Origin: VRUE01 sp035605695
Lineage (GTDB): Bacteria; Actinomycetota; Thermoleophilia; Solirubrobacterales; 70-9
NCBI GenBank assembly: GCA_035605695.1
Contig: DATNGZ010000027.1
Coordinates: 25,277-89,276, forward strand
Reading direction: 5' to 3'
Length of the DNA: 64,000 nt
In this document: one piece after another, positions 1 through 8,087 of the stretch
Numbering within the stretch: position 1 is the stretch's first letter
How the letters are laid out: each line of letters opens with the position of its first letter
Notes under the pieces: generated by a model
Databases searched by the model: none
What the model was told of the DNA's origin: nothing
Seen by the model: the letters and a program-made list of their open reading frames with translations, nothing else
Made by a program: the position numbers and the translations under genes

Positions 1-616
1 CGAATGCCTCGCTCATGTGGACGGGGCGGCCGCCGAGCGAGGAGTGCGCGTCGCTGCTGAGTACGTGGATCAGGCCTGCCTCGGCCAGCGAGCGCATGCC
101 GTTGGCTGTGCGCTCGCGCAGGAAGAAGTCGGCCGTCGCCTGGACCAGCGCCCCGACGGCGATCAGCGCCGCGATCCGCTCGTACATGTCCGCCGAGAGG
201 TGTCGCTCGGGGTGAGCGATCAGCGTACGGTGGCCGCGCTCGGCCAGGTGCTCAACCCGGCGGATCAGGCTGTCGCTGAGCGGACCCGGGGCCGGCTCGA
301 GCAGGATCCATTTGCCGTTGCCGAGCGACACCCGGCCCAGTTCCTCCTCGCTGAGATCCTCGACCGCGGTCTCGGCAACCTCTCCCCCTTGCAGGACCGT
401 CACCGGCACGCCCTCCTCGCGCAGGCCCCGGTTGACCGCGTCGACCCGATCGGCGAGCTGCTCGATGCGGACGTCATGGTCGTGGCGAATGTGCGGCGTC
501 GCGCAGATCGCCTCGATCCCGTCACCCGCCGCCTGGCGAGCCATAGCGAGACTGTCGTGAAGGTCGAGTGCGCCGTCGTCGAGCGCCGGGAGGATGTGGC
601 AGTGCAAGTCGATCAC
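1..616 (-). CDS. CpsB/YwqE-type PHP-domain tyrosine-protein phosphatase (partial, C-terminus beyond window)
   Basis: Reading the minus strand from a GTG at 616 gives about 205 residues of a PHP-fold metal-dependent phosphatase. Metal-binding motifs appear in family order: DLHCHILP at the start, ATPHIR near residue 40, a GGE, AHPER, and SSDAHS close to the window edge. In Gram-positive bacteria this family removes phosphate from the tyrosine kinases that control capsule or exopolysaccharide chain length. An in-frame TGA lies 13 codons upstream of the GTG and no other start codon lies between them, so the start is well constrained. The end is cut off by the window, and the family usually runs about 240-260 residues. 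No kinase or polysaccharide gene is visible, so the substrate is inferred from the family only. Confidence 0.8.
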   Translation of the reverse strand, partial: MIDLHCHILPALDDGALDLHDSLAMARQAAGDGIEAICATPHIRHDHDVRIEQLADRVDAVNRGLREEGVPVTVLQGGEVAETAVEDLSEEELGRVSLGNGKWILLEPAPGPLSDSLIRRVEHLAERGHRTLIAHPERHLSADMYERIAALIAVGALVQATADFFLRERTANGMRSLAEAGLIHVLSSDAHSSLGGRPVHMSEAF

Positions 617-768
617 GGGGACATCGAGGAGGGTAACCGGGGTGCCAGCGGCTCAAACAGGTGCAAATGCTCTTTCAGGGCAGGGCGCGCGGGGGCATCG
701 GACTACGATGATCGGCATGATCCGGCACCTGCTCCCGCTGGGCTGGCGAGAGCAGAGCGCTTCAACTC

Positions 769-1236
769 ATGGATAAGAAAACGACCCGAAGAGGGAACTA
801 CGAGTCTGGCTCCGATTACGTGCTCGAGTACGGCGAGCTTCGCTTCGCCTTCAACGAGCAGGACTTCGGACAACGGGTCGAGCAGGCCGCGGTAAAACTC
901 GGCTTCGTCGATCAGGGCCTCAGCCAGGAGGAGCTCGATGACCTGCTTGACCTCGCCGTCAGCGGCGAGATCGCCGAGCCCAGCTCACGCCTCGGCGAGC
1001 ACATCAACGAGAACTGGGACGACCTCGTCGGCCCCGCCAACCGCAGCCTCGTCCACTGGCTGCGTCGCCTCGTCTTCCGCGGCGCCTGGCTCGACCAGCG
1101 GGTCAAGGAGGGCGAGCTCGACATCGTCTTCGACGAGCGCAACCAGACCTTCGGCTACATCCAGCCGGATCGCAGCGCAGACCTGATCGAGCTCAGCAAA
1201 GAGCCGAGCTGGCGCCGCATCGCCTACCGCCGCTAG
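769..1236 (+). CDS. Hypothetical protein, 155 aa
   Basis: This acidic soluble protein has no signal peptide or membrane segment. I do not recognise the family. Residues 1-20 are polar. The body is rich in Glu, Asp and Leu, with a helical stretch SLVHWLRRLVFRGAWLDQRV at about 105-124, followed by a strand-like segment ending in a Tyr-Ile-Gln-Pro-Asp motif. The ATG at 769 is the first in frame and has no obvious Shine-Dalgarno sequence. The gene converges on the Rho-like gene, with 15 bp between the two stop codons. Codon use (G/C at third positions) matches its neighbours, so it is probably a real resident gene. Confidence 0.6.
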   Translation: MDKKTTRRGNYESGSDYVLEYGELRFAFNEQDFGQRVEQAAVKLGFVDQGLSQEELDDLLDLAVSGEIAEPSSRLGEHINENWDDLVGPANRSLVHWLRRLVFRGAWLDQRVKEGELDIVFDERNQTFGYIQPDRSADLIELSKEPSWRRIAYRR

Positions 1237-1251
1237 GCGGGACGCCGCCCG

Positions 1252-2076
1252 CTACTGCTGCCGCTCGAGCGCCGCGACGACGGTCAGCGAACCGTTGCTT
1301 CCGCGGGTGAGGCTGAGGCCTGCGTCGAAGAGCTCTTTGGCTGCGTTGGCGTCGCCGAAGGCCTCCTCTAGGCGGCTCAGGGAATCGACCAGGAGGATCA
1401 CGTCTTCGCCTCCCTCGGCGCGGCGGGCCGCCTGGGCCTGGGCGTCGCTGGCGTGGCGGGCCTGGCCGGCGGAGACGATCTCGGCCTGGGGCGCCTCGCG
1501 CTTCCAGTCGGCCAGCTCCTCGGGACTGGGGTCGATCAGCAGCGCGATCGGGTCGGGACCGTCGGAGGCGCCGGCCAGATCGGCGGCGATCTCGCGCAGC
1601 AGCGAGGTGCAAATCGCGCGGCTCTCGCCGTAGACGAGCGCCTGGCGCCCCGGCGGCGGCGTCAACAGGTCTTGGACGTGCAGGCCCTTGTCTTTGCGGC
1701 CGAAGCGCCGGCGGCGTCGGCGACGCGGGCGCGCGGGCTTGGACTCGGCCGGAGCAGCCGCGGCGGGCGCAGGGGCCGGCGCGGGTGCGGGTGTGGCGGA
1801 CTCCGGCGCGGACGCGGCGCGCTCGGCTGCCGCCTCCTCGGCGGGGCGCTCCCGCGAGGCCCGATCCGCGGCCGGGCGCTCGCGACGCCGGCGGGGCGGG
1901 CGATCCCGTTTCGGCCGCTCGCCATTCGACGGCTTCTCGCCCTTGTCGGGCGCGCCGCCCGACAGCTTCTCGATCAGCTCCTCACGGCGCAGCATTCGGT
2001 AACGCGGCACGTCCGCCTTAGCGGCAAGCGCGTGCAGGTCTGCGAGGTGCTTGGACTCCAGCTCAGCCTTGGTCAT
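1252..2076 (-). CDS. Rho-related protein with degenerate ATPase domain (pseudo-Rho)
   Basis: The 274-residue protein has three parts. Residues 1-40 are a Rho_N/SAP-like helical domain (LADLHALAAKADVPRYRMLR). About 45-130 is a long Arg/Pro/Ala-rich basic linker. About 131-274 follows the Rho ATPase core line by line: DLLTPPPG for the Rho DLFTPIG region, ALLIDPSPEE for LLIDERPEE, DVILLVDSLSRL for DVVILLDSITRL, and GSLTVVAAL for GSLTIIATAL. The Walker A segment has become GESRAICT with no GK[ST], the catalytic Glu-Arg after LLID is Pro-Ser, and the protein stops where Rho continues into its R-loop and C-terminal part. True Rho is over 400 residues. It is therefore probably not an ATP-driven terminator. 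It could bind RNA, modulate genuine Rho, or be a relic. The frame is intact and shows no decay, which argues for function. Confidence 0.75.
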   Translation of the reverse strand: MTKAELESKHLADLHALAAKADVPRYRMLRREELIEKLSGGAPDKGEKPSNGERPKRDRPPRRRRERPAADRASRERPAEEAAAERAASAPESATPAPAPAPAPAAAAPAESKPARPRRRRRRRFGRKDKGLHVQDLLTPPPGRQALVYGESRAICTSLLREIAADLAGASDGPDPIALLIDPSPEELADWKREAPQAEIVSAGQARHASDAQAQAARRAEGGEDVILLVDSLSRLEEAFGDANAAKELFDAGLSLTRGSNGSLTVVAALERQQ

Positions 2077-2099
2077 GAGGCGGCAGGTTATTGCAGCGG

Positions 2100-3779
2100 C
2101 TAGATGGGTGAGCGGGCGGGGTCGATCCCGGCCGCCGCCGCCGCCGCGGGCCAGGCCTCGGCCTCGCGCTTAACCTGACGGCGGTTCCAGCCCAGCTCGG
2201 CTCCCATCACCGCCGCCACCACCCGCACCGAGTCGGCGTCGCGCAGCTGCGGCGCGGCGAGCAGGCCGAGGCGGGTGCGGCGCAGGATCACGTCAGCGAC
2301 CGTGCGCGCCTGCTCGTGGCGGGCGGCGACCACGGCCTCGGCAAGCAGGTCGGGATGGCCGGGTACGATCGGCGCCGCCAGCTTCGGGTCTTCGCGGGCG
2401 AGGGCGAGCACGTTGCGCGCCGCGTGCCCGTAGCGGAAGGCGAGCTGGGCGAGCGACTCCTCCTCCACGCCCTCGGGCGCCTCGAGGTCCTCGGGCCGCG
2501 CCTGCATCCCCAACGGAATCTCGGCGGTGTGGCAGGCCGCCTCCCGACCCTCGCGCTCGACCAGCCGGTCGACGGTCTGCTTCGCCATCCGCCGCCAGGT
2601 GGTCAGCTTGCCGCCGGTGATCGTCAGCATTCCCGAGGAGGTCTCGTAGAGCTCCGCCTTGCGCGAGATATCGACCGACTTCTTCGGATCGCCGGTGGCG
2701 ATCAGCGGCCGCACGCCTGCGTAGGCGCCGACCAGATCGGCCTCGCCGAGCGAGACGCCGAAGAACTCGTTGACCGCCTCGAGCAGGTAGGCGATGTCGT
2801 CCTCGGCCGGTCGCGGGTGGTCTATATCCCCCTCGAAATCGTTGTCGGTGGTGCCGATCAGGGTGCGGCCGTACCAGGGCAGGGCGAAGATCTGGCGTCC
2901 CGCGCCGGCCGGGACGATGCAGGCGGCGGAGCCGGTCGAGAGCGCCTCGCGATCGATCAGCACGTGGGTGCCGCGACTGGGCGATATCCGCGGCACGTCC
3001 TCCTCCTCGATTGTCTCCTCAGGCCGGATCCGGTCGGCGAAGACCCCGGTCGCGTTAATCACGCTGCCGGCCTTGACCTCGATCCGCTCGCCCGACTCGG
3101 CCTCGACGAAGGCGACGCCTCCGGCGCTTCCGTTTCGCTCGAGCACCTCGGTCACCTCTGCCCCGTTCAGCATCACCGCGCCGAAACGCTCGGCCTCGCC
3201 GAGGATCGTCAGGGTGAGGCGGACGTCGTCGGTCTGGCAGTCGTAGAAGAGATAGGCGTTCTTCGGGTCGCGCGGCTCCAGCGCGGGAGTTAGCTCGAGC
3301 AGCTCATCGCGGTCGATCGTGCGATGACGGTCGGGCGACCAGTAGAAGTCCTCGTCGACTTCCTTCGAGGAGCGCATCTCGCGGCGGCTGCGACCGACCC
3401 GGGTCGTCGCCATCACGTCGTACATGTTGAGCCCGATCCCGAGCCGGCGATCACGGCGCTCATCGCCCAGGGCCGGGACGAGGAAGGGCGTCGGGTAGAC
3501 CAGGTGCGGGGCGAGCTGGACCATCAGCTGACGCTCAAGCAGCGCCTCGCGGACCAGGCCGAGGTCGAGGTTCTGCAGGTAGCGCAGGCCGCCGTGGACC
3601 ATCTTCGAGGAGCGGCTGGAGGTGCCGATCGCGTAGTCGCCGCGCTCCAGCAGCGCCACCGAGTAGCCGCGCGAGGCGGCATCGAGGGCGACCCCGGCCC
3701 CGGTGATGCCGCCGCCGATCACGACGACCTCGAAGCTCTGGCCGGCGATTGCCTCGATCGCTGCAGCGCGGGAGAGCAT
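2100..3779 (-). CDS. glpD: Glycerol-3-phosphate dehydrogenase (FAD-dependent, aerobic)
   Basis: GlpD oxidises sn-glycerol 3-phosphate to dihydroxyacetone phosphate at the membrane and passes electrons to quinone. The 559-residue product begins with a Rossmann FAD motif (VVIGGGITGAGVALDAASRG, residues 19-38). It continues with the GlpD signature SSKMVHGGLRYLQ and has GTTDNDFEGD in the middle and the TGGKLTTWRRMA segment of the FAD-binding C-terminal half. The length is normal for the family. The start ATG (3777-3779) shares its A with the TGA stop of the nitroreductase gene upstream on the same strand, so the two are probably translated in series. No glpF or glpK is visible nearby. Confidence 0.93.
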   Translation of the reverse strand: MLSRAAAIEAIAGQSFEVVVIGGGITGAGVALDAASRGYSVALLERGDYAIGTSSRSSKMVHGGLRYLQNLDLGLVREALLERQLMVQLAPHLVYPTPFLVPALGDERRDRRLGIGLNMYDVMATTRVGRSRREMRSSKEVDEDFYWSPDRHRTIDRDELLELTPALEPRDPKNAYLFYDCQTDDVRLTLTILGEAERFGAVMLNGAEVTEVLERNGSAGGVAFVEAESGERIEVKAGSVINATGVFADRIRPEETIEEEDVPRISPSRGTHVLIDREALSTGSAACIVPAGAGRQIFALPWYGRTLIGTTDNDFEGDIDHPRPAEDDIAYLLEAVNEFFGVSLGEADLVGAYAGVRPLIATGDPKKSVDISRKAELYETSSGMLTITGGKLTTWRRMAKQTVDRLVEREGREAACHTAEIPLGMQARPEDLEAPEGVEEESLAQLAFRYGHAARNVLALAREDPKLAAPIVPGHPDLLAEAVVAARHEQARTVADVILRRTRLGLLAAPQLRDADSVRVVAAVMGAELGWNRRQVKREAEAWPAAAAAAGIDPARSPI

Positions 3780-4288
3780 CAGTCGAGGAAGTCCGTGACC
3801 TGCTCGACGGGGGGCCGTTCGGGGGGCTCCTTCATCTGACGCGGGCGCCCCAGGTGCAGAAGGCCGACGAAGCGCTCGTCGTCCGGCAGACCCACGGCGG
3901 CACGGCCCTTGGCCGAGCGCAGCAGGCCGGGGGTGCGCCAGTAGCCGGCGAGCCCGCGGGCGTGGGCGCTGAGCAGGACGATGTAGGAGGCGACCGCGGT
4001 GGCGTGCAGGTCCTCTTCGTTTTGGACCGGGTCACCGCCGAGCACGCAGGAGGTAAGAACGAGTGTGGGCGCGCGGTCGAGCTTCGCCGCTCCCTCGGGT
4101 CCGGCGACCTGCTTCAGCCGCGCCAACGCTTGCGGACCGACGACGCGGAAGCGCCAGGGCGCGGTCAGATGATGGTTCGGTGCCCAGCGCGCCAGCTCGA
4201 GCAGTTCGAGCAGCTCGGCGCGTGCCAGCGGCTCAGAGCCGAAGGCCTTGTGCGTGCGGCGAGTGCGAATCGCGGTCTCAACGTCCAC
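3779..4288 (-). CDS. Nitroreductase family protein (YdjA-like)
   Basis: This is a small FMN-dependent nitroreductase-fold protein of about 170 residues. It shows the N-terminal AIRTRRTHKAF motif, ELARWAPNHHLTAPWRF (the usual helix contacting FMN), and a C-terminal LLHLGRP motif. I chose the GTG at 4288 because it places the family N-terminus at residue 1. A longer GTG start at 4333 is open, but it would lie inside the palindrome at 4316-4358 and add unconserved residues. The stop overlaps the glpD start. The gene lies directly downstream of the B12 uptake operon, but it lacks the features of BluB, the lower-ligand synthase, so I treat it as a separate flavoenzyme. Confidence 0.8.
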   Translation of the reverse strand: MDVETAIRTRRTHKAFGSEPLARAELLELLELARWAPNHHLTAPWRFRVVGPQALARLKQVAGPEGAAKLDRAPTLVLTSCVLGGDPVQNEEDLHATAVASYIVLLSAHARGLAGYWRTPGLLRSAKGRAAVGLPDDERFVGLLHLGRPRQMKEPPERPPVEQVTDFLD

Positions 4289-4315
4289 CGCTGGAACATA
4301 GCCACCCAAGGCGGC

Positions 4316-4358
4316 GAGACGTGCATTTACCACGGTATAGGTGTCAAATGCACGTCGC
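4316..4358. repeat. Intergenic palindrome, 13-nt arms
   Basis: The left arm 4316-4328 and right arm 4346-4358 are reverse complements with one mismatch. The 11-nt core GACGTGCATTT pairs perfectly with AAATGCACGTC. The loop is 17 nt. The element lies between the stop of the ECF S-component gene (4364) and the nitroreductase start. There is no T-tract, so it is not a classic terminator. Its arm length resembles the palindromes at 16290 and 26781, though the sequence differs. Confidence 0.75.
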
Positions 4359-4363
4359 GTCCA

Positions 4364-6241
4364 CTACCAGGCATAGCGACGACCGAGTAGCCAGGGGACG
4401 CCGATCGCCAGCGCGGTCGCGAGTAGGCCGACTGCGATCGGGATCCCAGGCAAAGGGGCGCTGCCGCTAGCGGTGATCGGCTCGGGCGGAGGCGCGGTCG
4501 ATTCCAATGGGACGGCTTCGGTTTCCGGCGCAAGGGCGCCACCGGTTTCACCCGGCACCGGGGTCGCTCCCGACGTCGCCGGCGGCAGGCCCGGCGTTGC
4601 CGCGGGCGGGACGGCCGCGCCGCCTTCTTCAATCCCGCCGTCCTTCGCTTCCGGCAGTGGTTCGGCCGGCGCCGGCGCGCCCGAATCGATGCCCGGTGGC
4701 GGCGGCACGGTCTTGGACGGCGCGACGGTCGTGACCTTCTTTTCGCGCGGCGGCGGCGAGATCGGCAGGGCCTCGCCGGCCGTCGCCACCAGCACCTCGC
4801 CCGTCACCCAGACCGGGGTCTGGTCGCTGGAGGCCGAGTAGCGATAGTGACCATCGCCGGCCTGCCGCGCCGCGAGGTAGTCGAGGGCGCTGTTGGCGCC
4901 GGAGGCGATCTTCGCTGGGTTGGCGCCGACCGCGATCATCCCCTCGACCGCCCAGGCGGTCGATTGCGAGTTGACCCCGCCCGAGCCACCTAGGGCGAAG
5001 CCACCGTCGGACCGCTGATGCTTGCGCAGGTAGGTGAGGCCGTTGCCGGCCGCCTTGGTGGCGGGCATTGCCTGCATCGCCGCGGCGGTCACATCGGGGT
5101 TACTCGGTAGCCCGGGCTCGTCGCCCCAGCCGCCGTCGTCGTTCTGGACGCCGCCCAACCAGGAAAGCGTCTTGTCGACGCCGGCGCCGGCGGTGCGCAG
5201 CGCGATTGCGCTGTAGGAGGTCGTCCCGGGCCAGCCTTCGAAGGAGCCGTTGTCGGCGCGGCGCTGCACCAGTTCGTCGACGAGGTCGTGGCCGGCAAAG
5301 GAGCGCGGGTCGACGCCAGCCCCCTCGAGGGCGACGATTGTGCGCGAGAGATCACCGCTGCTGGTGATTTCGCCGATGCTCGAGCGCAGGAAGTCGACCG
5401 GGGTCTTGCCGAGGCGGGAGACGTCGAGCGGGTTGCGACCGGCGGCCTCGAGCCCCAGCATCACCCAGCCGGTGATCGCCGCGCCCGATCGGTCGCCGGC
5501 GGAGGCGCCGAAACCGCCGTCGGCGTTCTGCGTTGATTCGAGCCAGCTCGCCGCGCGGTCAGGGCTGTCTGCCCTGGCGGGGCTGGGGACGATCGCGGGC
5601 ACCACCATCAGCGCGACGAGCACGGCAGTCGCCACCGCCGGCGTGCGCCATTCGAAGCGTTGGCGGAAACGGACCAGCATCCGCACCATTGCCGGGCCGG
5701 CGATCAGGGCAAAGGCGATGTTGCCAAGCGCATGCGCAATATCGAAGGGGAGCGCGCGGCCCTCCAACACCAGGAAGTGCCTGACCGAGAGATCTCCGCC
5801 ATAGATAGCCATCAGCGAGAAGTTCAGCAACACACCGTAGGCGATCCCGGCGAAGCCGCAAACCGCGGCGAGGGTGAGTCGGCCGGCGTTACGGGTACCG
5901 AGCGCCAGCGCCGCCCCCATCACCCCGCACAGTCCCCAGCCCGCCATCTGCCACGGCGTCCAGGGGCCCTGGCCGAACCAGAAATTGGAAACGAGGCCAG
6001 CGAAGGCGCCGACGGCGAAGCCGGGCGCGGGCCCGAGCGCATAGCCGGCGAAGAGGACGATGTCGGTGGTCGGCTTGACGTTGGGGAAGGCGGCGAAGGC
6101 GATCCGCCCGGCGATCGCCAGCGCCGCCAACGCCGCGACCAGCGCCACCACCTGCGAGGGCGGCCGCGACCGCTCGTACCAAGCGAAGCCGCCGAGCAGG
6201 ACGGCGCCGAGGATGAGGAAGGAAGCGAGTTGCCACGACAT
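4364..6241 (-). CDS. ECF transporter S-component fused to extracellular alpha/alpha-barrel (prenyltransferase/transcobalamin-type repeats); putative cobalamin binder
   Basis: This 625-residue fusion has four parts. Residues 1-195 are a multi-helix ECF substrate-binding S-component, including NVKPTTDIVLFAGYALGPAP and NFWFGQGPWTPWQM. A further helix spans about 200-220. Residues 225-492 form an alpha/alpha-barrel of repeated QxxDGGF/W-type units (TQNADGGFG, RADNGSFEG, VQNDDGGWGD, HQRSDGGFAL, RQAGDGHYRY). A Pro/Ala-rich stalk (493-600) and a C-terminal membrane helix (about 603-619) follow. The barrel lacks the DxDD acid motif of terpene cyclases (NPDVTAAAM stands there), so it is probably a binding and not a catalytic module. 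The same fold forms the alpha domain of intrinsic factor and transcobalamin. Its start shares a base with the EcfA stop (TGATG), and it is the last gene of the riboswitch-led operon. Cobalamin as ligand is inferred from the riboswitch and the partners. Confidence 0.82.
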   Translation of the reverse strand: MSWQLASFLILGAVLLGGFAWYERSRPPSQVVALVAALAALAIAGRIAFAAFPNVKPTTDIVLFAGYALGPAPGFAVGAFAGLVSNFWFGQGPWTPWQMAGWGLCGVMGAALALGTRNAGRLTLAAVCGFAGIAYGVLLNFSLMAIYGGDLSVRHFLVLEGRALPFDIAHALGNIAFALIAGPAMVRMLVRFRQRFEWRTPAVATAVLVALMVVPAIVPSPARADSPDRAASWLESTQNADGGFGASAGDRSGAAITGWVMLGLEAAGRNPLDVSRLGKTPVDFLRSSIGEITSSGDLSRTIVALEGAGVDPRSFAGHDLVDELVQRRADNGSFEGWPGTTSYSAIALRTAGAGVDKTLSWLGGVQNDDGGWGDEPGLPSNPDVTAAAMQAMPATKAAGNGLTYLRKHQRSDGGFALGGSGGVNSQSTAWAVEGMIAVGANPAKIASGANSALDYLAARQAGDGHYRYSASSDQTPVWVTGEVLVATAGEALPISPPPREKKVTTVAPSKTVPPPPGIDSGAPAPAEPLPEAKDGGIEEGGAAVPPAATPGLPPATSGATPVPGETGGALAPETEAVPLESTAPPPEPITASGSAPLPGIPIAVGLLATALAIGVPWLLGRRYAW

Positions 6242-7998
6242 CAGGCGCCAGCGCCCTTTTGAGGTCGTATTTCTTTCCGCATACCGGAGGGAACTACGAC
6301 AGCACCGGCGCGATGGAGGGCCTCGGCGCCCTGCTCGGGGGTGACCACTCCTGGCAGGTTGAGGACTCGCGCTACCTCGGTGGCGAAGTACCAGCCGCCG
6401 GAGAGGACCTCGGCGGCGGGACCGTCGGCGATCACGACGCCGTCGCCCATCAGGACGACGCGCTCGGCGAAGGCGCCGGCGAACTCGACGTCGTGGGTGG
6501 CGACGAGGAGGCCGGCGCCGCGTGTTGCGAGATCGCCAATCAGGTTGACGAGGTCGCCCTTGCGGGCCCGATCCATGCCGCGGGTTGGCTCGTCGAGGGC
6601 CACGACTCCTGGAAGCTCGCCCCCCTCCATCCGACCTGCCAGGGCTATCGCAAGCGCCAAGCGCTGGCGCTCGCCGCCGGAGAGGTCACGTGGATCGGCA
6701 TCCACCGCGTGCTCGAGGCCGACTACCCGGAGCGCCGCGAGCCCGGCATCTCCCGGAAGCTCATCGCCGACCCGCTCGCGGACTAGATAGTCACTTGGGT
6801 TCTGGGTCAGCAGCGCTATCCCAGCCGATGCCAACGCCTTGCCTCTCACCAACTCCGTCAGCCCAGCCAAGGTTCGCAGCAGAGTGCTCTTACCGGCGCC
6901 GTTGCGACCCATCAGCGCTACTCGCTCTTCCGGCTCGACCCTTAGATCAACGCCACGAAGAACGTCGCGCGTCGAGTCACCGCTGCTCAGCTCTACCCAA
7001 AGACTTCGCACATCTACGACCGGGCTTGGAGGGGATTCGGACCCCCTCCGAACGGCTTGTACTTTTTCGGCAATCCATCCACGGCCAGCCGCTTTCTCTC
7101 CACCGAAAAAGTTGAGAGAGGAGGGGGTCCGACTCCCCTCACCACCGCGCTCAGGGGTGTGGAGGATTCGGCGCGCATCGCGGACCCCGACCGGGAGAGG
7201 CTCGATGCCGCAGAGAGAGAACAACTTGGCGGCGGGCGTCTCCAGAGCTTCGTCGGCTTCCTGCGCCCAGGTTAGGAAGTCGCGGGGATTCCCATCGAAG
7301 GAGATCGAGCCCGAGGTCATGGCGATTACTCGGTCGGCGGCGGCTAGACAGCGCTCCAAGCGGTGCTCCGCGAGGAGGATCGTTACTCCCCACTCCTCGT
7401 TTAGGCGGCGCAGGAGCCAGATCAGCTCGTCGCCGGCGACGGGGTCCAATTGCGAGGTCGGCTCGTCGAGAAGGACCAGCCGCGGGCGGGTGACCAGGGC
7501 TGCCGCGAGAGCGACGCGTTGGAGCTCTCCGCCCGAGAGTGTGTCCACTGCCCGATCAAGCAAGTGCGGGATCGCGAGGGCGAGCGCCACCTCCTCGACT
7601 GCGCGGGCGCGAGAGCTTGGTTGGTCGCCGCGCATCTCCAGAGGAAGCTCGATCTCAGCTGCGACCGTGGTCGAGACGACCTGGGTCTCGGGGTCCTGGG
7701 CCACGTAGCCGACTGCGGCTGCCAGCTCTCCCGGGCCGTGGGCTATTGCGTCTATTCCTCCTACCTCGATGCGGCCGTCGATCTCACCGCCGTGGAAGTG
7801 TGGGATCAGGCCGCACGCGGCTCTCAGCAGGGTCGACTTGCCGCTGGCGGAACGGCCCGCCAGCAGGGCGAACTCTCCCGGGGCCAGGTGCAGAGAGACG
7901 TCTTTGAGCGCCGGCTGGGTTGCGTTCGGATAGGCGTAGTTGAGCCGGTCGATCGCGAGGGCCGGGGTGGCTTGGGTCCGGATCGCCAGGTCAGGCAT
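6241..7998 (-). CDS. ecfA: Energy-coupling factor ABC ATPase, fused EcfA-EcfA'
   Basis: Two ABC ATPase domains in one 585-residue chain power the ECF importer. Domain 1 has Walker A AGRSASGKST, a Q-loop VAQDPETQ, signature LSGGELQRVALA and Walker B LVLLDEPTSQLDP. Domain 2 has GRNGAGKSTLL, LTQNPSDYLV, signature LSGGERQRLALA and VVALDEPTRGMD, then the switch His in ATHDVEFAG. A single fused ATPase replaces the usual EcfA1/EcfA2 pair. I place the start at ATG 7998, which has a GGAG about 8 nt upstream. A TTG at 8037 would start inside the palindrome. The linker between the domains (about residues 290-325) is encoded by another palindromic insertion at 7029-7140. The next gene overlaps the stop. 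Confidence 0.9.
   Translation of the reverse strand: MPDLAIRTQATPALAIDRLNYAYPNATQPALKDVSLHLAPGEFALLAGRSASGKSTLLRAACGLIPHFHGGEIDGRIEVGGIDAIAHGPGELAAAVGYVAQDPETQVVSTTVAAEIELPLEMRGDQPSSRARAVEEVALALAIPHLLDRAVDTLSGGELQRVALAAALVTRPRLVLLDEPTSQLDPVAGDELIWLLRRLNEEWGVTILLAEHRLERCLAAADRVIAMTSGSISFDGNPRDFLTWAQEADEALETPAAKLFSLCGIEPLPVGVRDARRILHTPERGGEGSRTPSSLNFFGGEKAAGRGWIAEKVQAVRRGSESPPSPVVDVRSLWVELSSGDSTRDVLRGVDLRVEPEERVALMGRNGAGKSTLLRTLAGLTELVRGKALASAGIALLTQNPSDYLVRERVGDELPGDAGLAALRVVGLEHAVDADPRDLSGGERQRLALAIALAGRMEGGELPGVVALDEPTRGMDRARKGDLVNLIGDLATRGAGLLVATHDVEFAGAFAERVVLMGDGVVIADGPAAEVLSGGWYFATEVARVLNLPGVVTPEQGAEALHRAGAVVVPSGMRKEIRPQKGAGA
7029..7140. repeat. Palindromic element read in frame inside ecfA linker
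   Basis: Outer arms 7029-7049 and 7120-7140 (21 nt each) are reverse complements with one mismatch. Inner arms 7061-7070 (ACTTTTTCGG) and 7103-7112 (CCGAAAAAGT) pair perfectly. Together they form a long two-part hairpin of 112 bp. It lies wholly inside the ecfA reading frame, between the two ABC domains, and is translated into a Gly/Ser/Arg-rich linker without breaking the frame. This recalls translated palindromic elements such as the Rickettsia RPEs, but no sequence link to those is claimed. Confidence 0.8.
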
Positions 7999-8032
7999 CG
8001 CGGGTCTCCGGCGTGTGGGTTGGAGCTGCGTC

Positions 8033-8087
8033 CCCAAACTGCATCAAATTCCCCTTCCAGCAGGCAGGGAATTTGATGCAGTTTGGG
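8033..8087. repeat. Perfect 21-bp palindrome at the ecfT stop / ecfA start junction
   Basis: Arms 8033-8053 and 8067-8087 are exact reverse complements with a 13-nt loop. The element carries the ecfT stop codon, so the last residues of EcfT (after Leu-Pro-Ile-Asn-Ser) are encoded by palindrome sequence. It ends about 35 nt before the likely ecfA ATG. As RNA it would form a very stable hairpin inside the operon, either a processing or attenuation point or a mobile insertion. Confidence 0.85.

Noticed and set aside
17..895. Long plus-strand open frame opposite the CpsB-type gene
   Set aside because: The minus strand encodes a recognisable PHP phosphatase with all metal motifs. The plus-strand frame is a by-product of high GC and runs through two unrelated regions.
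3779..4288. Nitroreductase as BluB (lower-ligand synthase for B12)
   Set aside because: Tempting because it lies beside the B12 uptake operon, but the visible motifs are those of a YdjA-like nitroreductase and a palindrome separates it from the operon.
4364..6241. Squalene-hopene cyclase or prenyltransferase activity for the barrel
   Set aside because: The repeats match in style, but the DxDD acid motif is absent and the domain is outside the cell in a transporter operon.
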